A stretch of DNA of 11,189 bases. Origin: Podila epigama. Taxonomy: Eukaryota > Mortierellomycota > Mortierellomycetes > Mortierellales > Mortierellaceae. The stretch spans positions 1 through 11,189 of the forward strand of contig JAAAVE010000518.1 in NCBI GenBank assembly GCA_015679605.1, written 5' to 3'. The position numbers and the translations under genes are program-made. The notes under the pieces are model-generated. The model saw only the letters and a program-made list of their open reading frames with translations. It had not been told where the DNA came from and searched no databases. Shown here one piece after another: positions 6,407 through 11,189 of this stretch (its first letter is position 1; each line of letters opens with the position of its first letter).

Positions 6407-8788
6407 ATGCATCAGACCATCGACTACATCGGTATTGGATTTGAAGATTTAACACACTTAAAGAACACTGTTTCACAATCGGATTGCTCACTTTTTTTTT
6501 TTATTTTTTTCTGTTACCGTTGTTAGACCGATTGGCTTTCCCACCGTTAGGTCATGCCACGCTAGGAGAGATTAGCTCGACACTTGGTAACGCGATGCTT
6601 TAGACGTGTCAACTTGCTTCTTCACGGATATGTGTTTAGTATGATGTTTAGTATGTATTAATGCTACTGTTATTGACTTTTTTTTCCTTCTTAAATCCAA
6701 TAGTTCATGTCTCGGGTCCTGATGATCCAAAAAGGAGTGACTTTATCAAGGCTTATGTTAGTGGATCGATCAACACTAGATGCTGGGATGAACCTTTCTA
6801 TCATGTCCTTCATGCTCATACTTATTATGTTGATATGACAAATGCAAATACATGTAGGGAGACTTGAGGAATTCATTGCAAGTACCTTCAAGAAACACGT
6901 CCTTGCCGGAACCTACTCTGCCAAATGAGACTTCTAATCGCGGAACAGGATTTCTGGGCGCAATCCAATCAAACGAATCTCACCCTACTGCATGTTCTGT
7001 CCTCTTGAGCCACATTCCTCCCGTGCTAGTGGAGCGGATCGGCGAGCTTGCAAAACAATGGTTCGACCTTTTATCTTGTAGCAATGCTAAGGACCATTGA
7101 TACATTGTATAGTATGAAATACGAAAAAAGCACACTCTGATCCTAACCGACATCCACTGCTCATATACTGTAATGTCTAGGGGTCTGGACACTTATCTCA
7201 AGACAGTAGAGTCGACGCGGGCTACAATAGGAGAGATTTATAAGGTGTGGAAAATGCAGACATGACAATACTATGTTGAACCACATATGGATCGCAAGAT
7301 TACTCACAATCAGCTCTTTTTATCCAGGAGTTTCTTGGATCGGGGGATTCGGGCGACAAATTGGCACATCTCCTGATCCGCACAATTGCGTTTCACCCAC
7401 ACCACCTCGTTCTAGCTGTGGCGTTGTGGGACAACTCGGTTTGGGTCTACGATCTCTCCCAGTCTGCCTGGTACGCCTCTGGATTGTCACACAAATCATT
7501 ACAGTCCAGGGTCACAACACTGCAATGGAAGCCCATGTCTGGCACAATCCTCACCATTGGCTGTGAAGAGGGCGTCTCAGTTTGGCATGTGTTCAAAGGC
7601 AAATATGCGCAGGATCCGTTTTCAAAGGATGCCCGCTTCGAAGCAATGAACATTTCCGTCGCAGCTCGGTCCACAGAGTCAGACAATTTTGCCAGGGAAC
7701 CCATTTGGGACGGCATCAGTCGTTTTGAGGGCCTTTGTGGAACGATCAGCCAATTGGCATGGGATCCACGAGGGGAACTACTGGCCGTGAGCTCGGCGCA
7801 ATCCTCCACTGTCTACATCCGTGACGGAGCAACGCAACAGACAACAGTACTGTCAGGTACAATGCCCTCACTTCGCTTGCGGTCAACAACCCAAAAGGTT
7901 GGCAATGGCATCACTAGCCTCCAGAACCTGTCTGATTTAAAAGATCTCACTCTGGAGGTGAATTACGTATGTAGCCTGGCTTGGTCGCCCGATAGCGAGT
8001 ACCTGTTGGTGAGCTACCAGTCAGGACTCGTTCAGATCTTTTCGGCTGCGACATGGGAGGCGGTCGAGATCAAGGACATTGAAGGCGCCATCCAATCGGC
8101 CTGCTGGACCCCGGATGGCCACAACTTGATTTATACTCTTCAGGAAGATGACATAATTAGGGCTTTGCACATTGAAAAGCGAGGAGGAGAATTGACCTGG
8201 ATCAGACTCAACTATGTTCGCATGTCATTGCAGATCAAGGATATTGAACGGTACAAGCGGACCAGTAGTGAGAATGCGTCTGGGGCTATTGAAATTCAGA
8301 AACGTCTTGGCAACGTTGAACTTGATGGGCTGAAGGCCTTCGGACCAATTGAGCAAGTTGTATTAGACCCTACTGGGGAACGTCTGGTGGTGCGGTATAG
8401 GAACTCAGATCTATTGGGAGTTGTATTGGTTAGACCGACAGGCACACCCCTACGCGATCTTGACATCTTTTTGCCCCTTGGTTATATCCGCGGACCTGCA
8501 TCGCCACGGAATATGTCGCAGTCCTTAGACCCATCGAATGAACCTGAATTCCGGGATCCTAAAGCAGTCGCGATGTCATTTGCCAAGCTAGGTAGCAATG
8601 GGAGCCTACTCTCCTTGGTAAGGGGAAATAGACATTGAGTACAAAGTTGTTATGACATTGTCTCCCTTGTTCTGATCGATTGTTCTAACTTCCTTTTCGT
8701 CTCTTCAATGCGAATATAGGGTTGGGAATCAGGGGCCATAACGTTTACACCATTCTATTATCTATCGCAGCAGCAAATCGACAAGTAA
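6407..8788 (+). CDS. AAAS: ALADIN (AAAS) nuclear pore WD-repeat protein, about seven exons
   Basis: Proposed exons are 6407-6431, 6527-6586, 6704-6756, 6858-7077, 7207-7244, 7328-8617 and 8720-8788, totalling 584 residues (human ALADIN has 546). ALADIN is a scaffold-associated nucleoporin anchored by the membrane nucleoporin NDC1. The large exon carries the beta-propeller: AFHPHHLVLAVALWDNSVWVYD, then RVTTLQWKPMSGTILTIGC, LAWDPRGELLAVSS, LAWSPDSEYLLVSY, SACWTPDGHNLIYT and VVLDPTGERLVVRY. These match human ALADIN block by block, including the LPLGYIRG stretch. The N-terminus LAFPPLGHATLGEISSTLV matches the family's FPP...GxxT...ELV start. The last exon continues LLSL to GWESGAITFTPFYYL, again as in human. 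The 3' half is firm. The small 5' exons are inferred from phase-compatible splice sites, and the 7061-7244 junction is ambiguous. Confidence 0.87.
6432..6526 (+). other. ALADIN intron 1
   Basis: This is a 95-base phase-1 intron with donor GTATTG, a TTTAACAC branch-like element, a long T-rich tract (6491-6511) and acceptor GTTAG. It joins a 25-base first exon (MHQTIDYI) to the exon encoding RLAFPPLGHATLGEISSTL. Reading through without splicing is also open but would insert a poly-Phe stretch, so splicing is preferred. Confidence 0.6.
6587..6703 (+). other. ALADIN intron 2
   Basis: This is a 117-base phase-1 intron with donor GTAACG and acceptor TCCAATAG, preceded by a T-rich tract (6678-6690). 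It joins ISSTL to VHVSGPDDPKRSDFIKAY; the Leu-Val pair at the junction fits the ALADIN N-terminal consensus. Confidence 0.65.
6757..6857 (+). other. ALADIN intron 3
   Basis: This is a 101-base phase-0 intron with donor GTTAGTG and acceptor CATGTAG. The pyrimidine tract is weak. The downstream frame has a stop directly before the junction and no ATG, so it must be reached by splicing, and this donor has the matching phase. The exact sites remain a prediction. Confidence 0.5.
7078..7206 (+). other. ALADIN intron 4 (boundaries uncertain)
   Basis: Preferred model: donor GTAGCA at 7078 and acceptor AGACAG ending at 7206, phase 1, joining FDLLS to LESTRATIGEIYK. An alternative is donor GTTCGA at 7061 with acceptor GTCTAG ending at 7180, phase 2, joining AKQW to GLDTYLKTVESTR; a CCTAAC branch element at 7142-7147 favours that acceptor. 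A third option skips the small exon, joining 7077 to 7314. Both donors are weak. The downstream IYK-EFLG junction resembles LIAEFAQ in human ALADIN, which supports having a small exon here. Confidence 0.4.
7245..7327 (+). other. ALADIN intron 5
   Basis: This is an 83-base phase-0 intron with donor GTGTGG, branch-like ACTCAC, then CTCTTTTTATCCAG as acceptor. The acceptor and branch arrangement is good. It starts the main exon at EFLGSGDSGDK. Confidence 0.65.
8618..8719 (+). other. ALADIN last intron
   Basis: This is a 102-base phase-0 intron with donor GTAAGG and acceptor GAATATAG. Splicing joins GSLLSL to GWESGAITFTPFYYL, matching ALLSVGWSTGRIAHIPLYF of human ALADIN. Without it the protein would end after a meaningless VRGNRH. 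Confidence 0.93.
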
Positions 8789-9006
8789 CTTTACGATAAT
8801 TTGTGAACGTTACTTGAAGACATAATACACACAGACAGACACATACCAATTACATTATGTTCATTATGGCTGCAATTTCACTCTGTTCGTGGGACCCATT
8901 GATTTTCGATGAGAGTCGGATATGATTTATTTTACAAATTGTGATTGACTTTTTTTTTTAGAGGAGGGGCCTTTTGAATAAACCTTCTTGAGATGATGAT
9001 GCAAAC
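8789..9006. other. Spacer between converging ALADIN and ADE5,7 genes
   Basis: These 218 bases hold both 3' untranslated regions. The plus side has an ACACACAGACAGACACA tract. On the minus side there is a poly-T/poly-A run (8949-8959) and an AATAAA signal for ADE5,7. I see no coding potential. Confidence 0.6.
8926..8931 (-). terminator. Probable polyadenylation signal for ADE5,7
   Basis: AATAAA is on the minus strand, 76 bases past the ADE5,7 stop, in an A/T-rich context. The position is normal for a fungal poly(A) signal. It is a short motif, so use is inferred. Confidence 0.5.
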
Positions 9007-10829
9007 TTAGACGGTCCAGCTTGTCTCCATGTTGCGCATGACGACCTCCTCGCCATTGTTGTCGGCACGAGTCTTGAGAACACCGATTTGGTAGACAACC
9101 TCGTCAGCATCTTGGCAAAGTTTGGTGACCTCGGCGACGTGCTCAGGGGCGACAACGAGAACCATACCAATGCCGCAGTTGAAGGTGCGGGCCATCTCAC
9201 GGTGGGGAACATTGCCAGTTGCCATGATCCACTTGAAGACGTCGGGGAATGGCCAGGTGGCAGCATCCACCTCAACGCCAAGTTCCTTTGGAAGTACACG
9301 TGGGATATTGTCAATGAAACCACCACCAGTGATATGAGCCATAGCCTTGACCAGATCCTTACGGACAACGGGCAAAAGCTGCTTGACATAGATACGGGTA
9401 GGGGTCAACAACGACTGACCCAACGTCTTGGTCTTATCCCAAGGGCAGGGTGCGTGAAGATCCTGATTCGACCGTTCGACAATCTTTCGGATGAGAGAAT
9501 AACCATTCGAGTGTGCACCTGATGAGGTCAAGCCGAGGAGGATGTCGCCAGGCTGCACCAAGTCCATACGGGGAATAATCTTTGTACGTTCAACAGCACC
9601 CACAGCGAATCCAGCCAGATCATAATCGCCAGGGGCATACAAACCAGGCATCTCGGAAGTTTCACCACCGACAAGAGCACAACCAGCCAAGAGACAACCG
9701 TCGGCAATACCCTTGACAACATCCTTGGCAACATCGACCTCGAGCTTACCGCATGCATAGTAATCCAAAAAGAACAGAGACTCTGCGCCCTGGACAATCA
9801 GATCGTTGACGTTCATGGCAACAACATCTTGGCCAATGGTGTCATGAATTCCAGTCTGGTGAGCCAACTTCAGCTTCGTGCCAACACCATCAGTAGCGGA
9901 AACGAGGATTGGATCCTCGAATCCTGCGGCCTTCAGATCGAACAAGCCACCGAAACCTCCAATCTCACTGTCGGCTCCGGAGCGGCGGGTGGCCTTGACA
10001 AGAGGCTTGATCTTTTGCACAAGGAGGTTGCCAGAGTCAATGGAGACACCTGCTTGGGCATAAGTCATCTGGTTAGCAGTCGCGGATTGCTCGGCCAGGA
10101 AAGTAAATGCTCTGTGGGCGATATCCTTGCGGTAAAACATGTCGTCAAAGTGGATCGACTGGACACCAGCGTAGGCCTTGTTGACAGCCGAGCGCAGGTC
10201 CTTGGCGACACCAGTGGCGGCCAAGACACGTCCTCCAGAAGTGACCAGCTGACCGTTTGAAAGAGTAGTTCCTGCATGGAAGACGATAATGTCCTCTGCA
10301 GTCTTTTGGAGAGTGATGGCCTTTCCTGTAGGATATTTTCCAGGGTATCCGCCTGAAGCAATGACAACAGTGGCTGCAAAGCCGGGCTTGACGCCGACGT
10401 GAACAGAATCCAAGCGGCCCTCGGTACAGGCCACCATGACCTCGGCGAGATCGGTGTCATCACTCAGGAGTGGGAGGACGACTTCAGTCTCGGGATCGCC
10501 AAAGCGCACGTTGTATTCGAGCACCTTGGGGCCGGTGCTGGTGAGCATAATGCCTGTGAAAAGGATACCGACAAAGGGGAAACCGTCACGACGCATGCCA
10601 TCAATAGTAGGCTGGAGGATGGTGCGCTTGATATCGGCGAGAATCTCGGGGCTAGCAACGGGGGTGGGGGCATAGCAACCCATGCCTCCGGTGTTGGGAC
10701 CTTGGTCATTGTCAAAGATTCGCTTGTGATCCTGGGCTGGAGGCAATGGCACGACAGTGTATCCATCTGAGAAAGCGAGGATGCTGAGTTCCTGGCCCTC
10801 CAAGAACTCTTCCACAACGAGTTCGTTGC
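9007..10829 (-). CDS. ADE5,7: ADE5,7: bifunctional GAR synthetase / AIR synthetase, 3' exon (5' part outside window)
   Basis: The two domains catalyse steps 2 and 5 of cytosolic IMP synthesis: phosphoribosylamine plus glycine to GAR (ATP-grasp ligase), and FGAM to AIR. This exon gives 606 residues. The GAR synthetase C-terminal part (from [12 protein letters not shown], about 250 residues) includes [18 protein letters not shown] and [14 protein letters not shown], whose Glu and Asn bind metal. From about 10070 downward is AIR synthetase, with [25 protein letters not shown] and [17 protein letters not shown]. There is no GAR transformylase domain after it, as in yeast and unlike the animal GART protein. 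The acceptor CATCTCTAG ends at 10830; the in-frame residues upstream of it do not resemble the enzyme. The N-terminal roughly 180-190 residues must lie beyond 11189. Codon use is strongly biased to C- and G-ending codons, suggesting high expression. Confidence 0.95.
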
Positions 10830-11189
10830 CTAGAGATGAGACAAGGCGAGAGAAAGGATACATTCGCATTTGCGGTTGCATTTGCATGTCAGCAGTCATA
10901 TTCGAGTCATAGACAGCAAGAAACCCCTCGATGAGACTTCAAAAGTCCGCTGATATGCCCCAATGTCGTCCAACAGAACTCATTCTTCAGCCAATGCATT
11001 AAAAGGGATGAGCAAAGAGAAAAAAGAAAGATATCAAAAAATTCAAGGCCAGCCAGCAGTCGCGGACTGGAAATCCCCGCACTTTTGGACGAATGAGAAT
11101 CGCTTTCCCCGCTTTCCTTTTCTAGGAATGCCTTCCTTTGATTGTCCTTCCCACACCGAGAGCGGGATCCAAAACACACGGCAGCACCC
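10830..11189 (-). other. Probable intron (3' part) of ADE5,7
   Basis: These 360 bases upstream of the acceptor show no GAR synthetase coding in any minus-strand frame. The 3' end has a good acceptor with a pyrimidine tract (CTTTCTCTCGCCTTGTCTCATCTCTAG). I find no GTAAGT- or GTATGT-like donor in the stretch; GTGTGT near the window edge and GTGTGG at about 11156 are weak candidates. The donor is therefore probably outside the window. A short exon hidden here cannot be excluded. Confidence 0.55.

Noticed and set aside
6138-6452. A 104-codon plus-strand open frame in the divergent promoter.
   Set aside because: It begins at TTG, has no recognisable motifs, and overlaps the first ALADIN exon in another frame.
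9297-9302. A CACGTG E-box, a possible target of the bHLH protein.
   Set aside because: It is inside the AIR synthetase coding sequence; a single hexamer there is not evidence of regulation.
9088-10770. Several 120-145-codon plus-strand open frames opposite ADE5,7.
   Set aside because: They are shadows produced by strong codon bias on the coding strand; the minus-strand protein matches ADE5,7 throughout.
10907-11179. A 90-codon minus-strand open frame upstream of ADE5,7.
   Set aside because: It has no resemblance to GAR synthetase or any family I recognise, and it lies where an intron is expected.
1-11189. Bacterial-type defence system, prophage, CRISPR array or transposon.
   Set aside because: All main genes are intron-bearing or typical fungal housekeeping genes, and no spaced repeats, terminal inverted repeats or transposase motifs were seen.

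Overview
The window looks like nuclear DNA of an early-diverging fungus, probably Mucoromycota and perhaps a Mortierella-like genus. That placement is an inference from three things: compact genes with GT-AG introns of mostly 83-170 bases, a two-domain (not three-domain) purine enzyme of the ADE5,7 type, and fungal-looking Stealth and bHLH proteins. There are no bacterial operon signals, phage genes, insertion sequences, CRISPR arrays or convincing RNA genes.

Layout by region. 84-2905 (minus): two-exon Stealth-family sugar-phosphate transferase homologue, a type II membrane protein of about 904 residues. 3126-4867 (minus): two-exon bHLH transcription factor of about 523 residues, whose 5' leader carries a long GAGT/ACTC microsatellite. 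5428-6099 (minus): single-exon hotdog-fold thioesterase-like protein of 223 residues. 6407-8788 (plus): multi-exon WD-repeat nucleoporin ALADIN (AAAS), rebuilt here as about seven exons and 584 residues; one internal junction is unresolved. 9007-10829 (minus): the large 3' exon of ADE5,7 (GAR synthetase plus AIR synthetase); its N-terminal half lies beyond the window edge.

The genes do not form a functional cluster. They cover glycan phosphorylation or its relatives, transcription control, acyl-thioester hydrolysis, nuclear pore structure and purine synthesis, as expected for ordinary gene-dense fungal chromosome. The thioesterase and ALADIN genes are divergent, with 307 bases between their start codons. 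ALADIN and ADE5,7 converge, with 218 bases between their stops.

No new multi-gene system is visible. Two points deserve a second look. The Stealth protein keeps the family architecture but appears to lack several of the family's active-site residues, which suggests a pseudoenzyme or a divergent activity, and it also has a repeat-rich insertion inside conserved region 2. In the bHLH gene, an upstream ATG is separated from the main start by a four-base microsatellite, so gain of one repeat unit (or loss of two) would fuse a hydrophobic N-terminal extension in frame.
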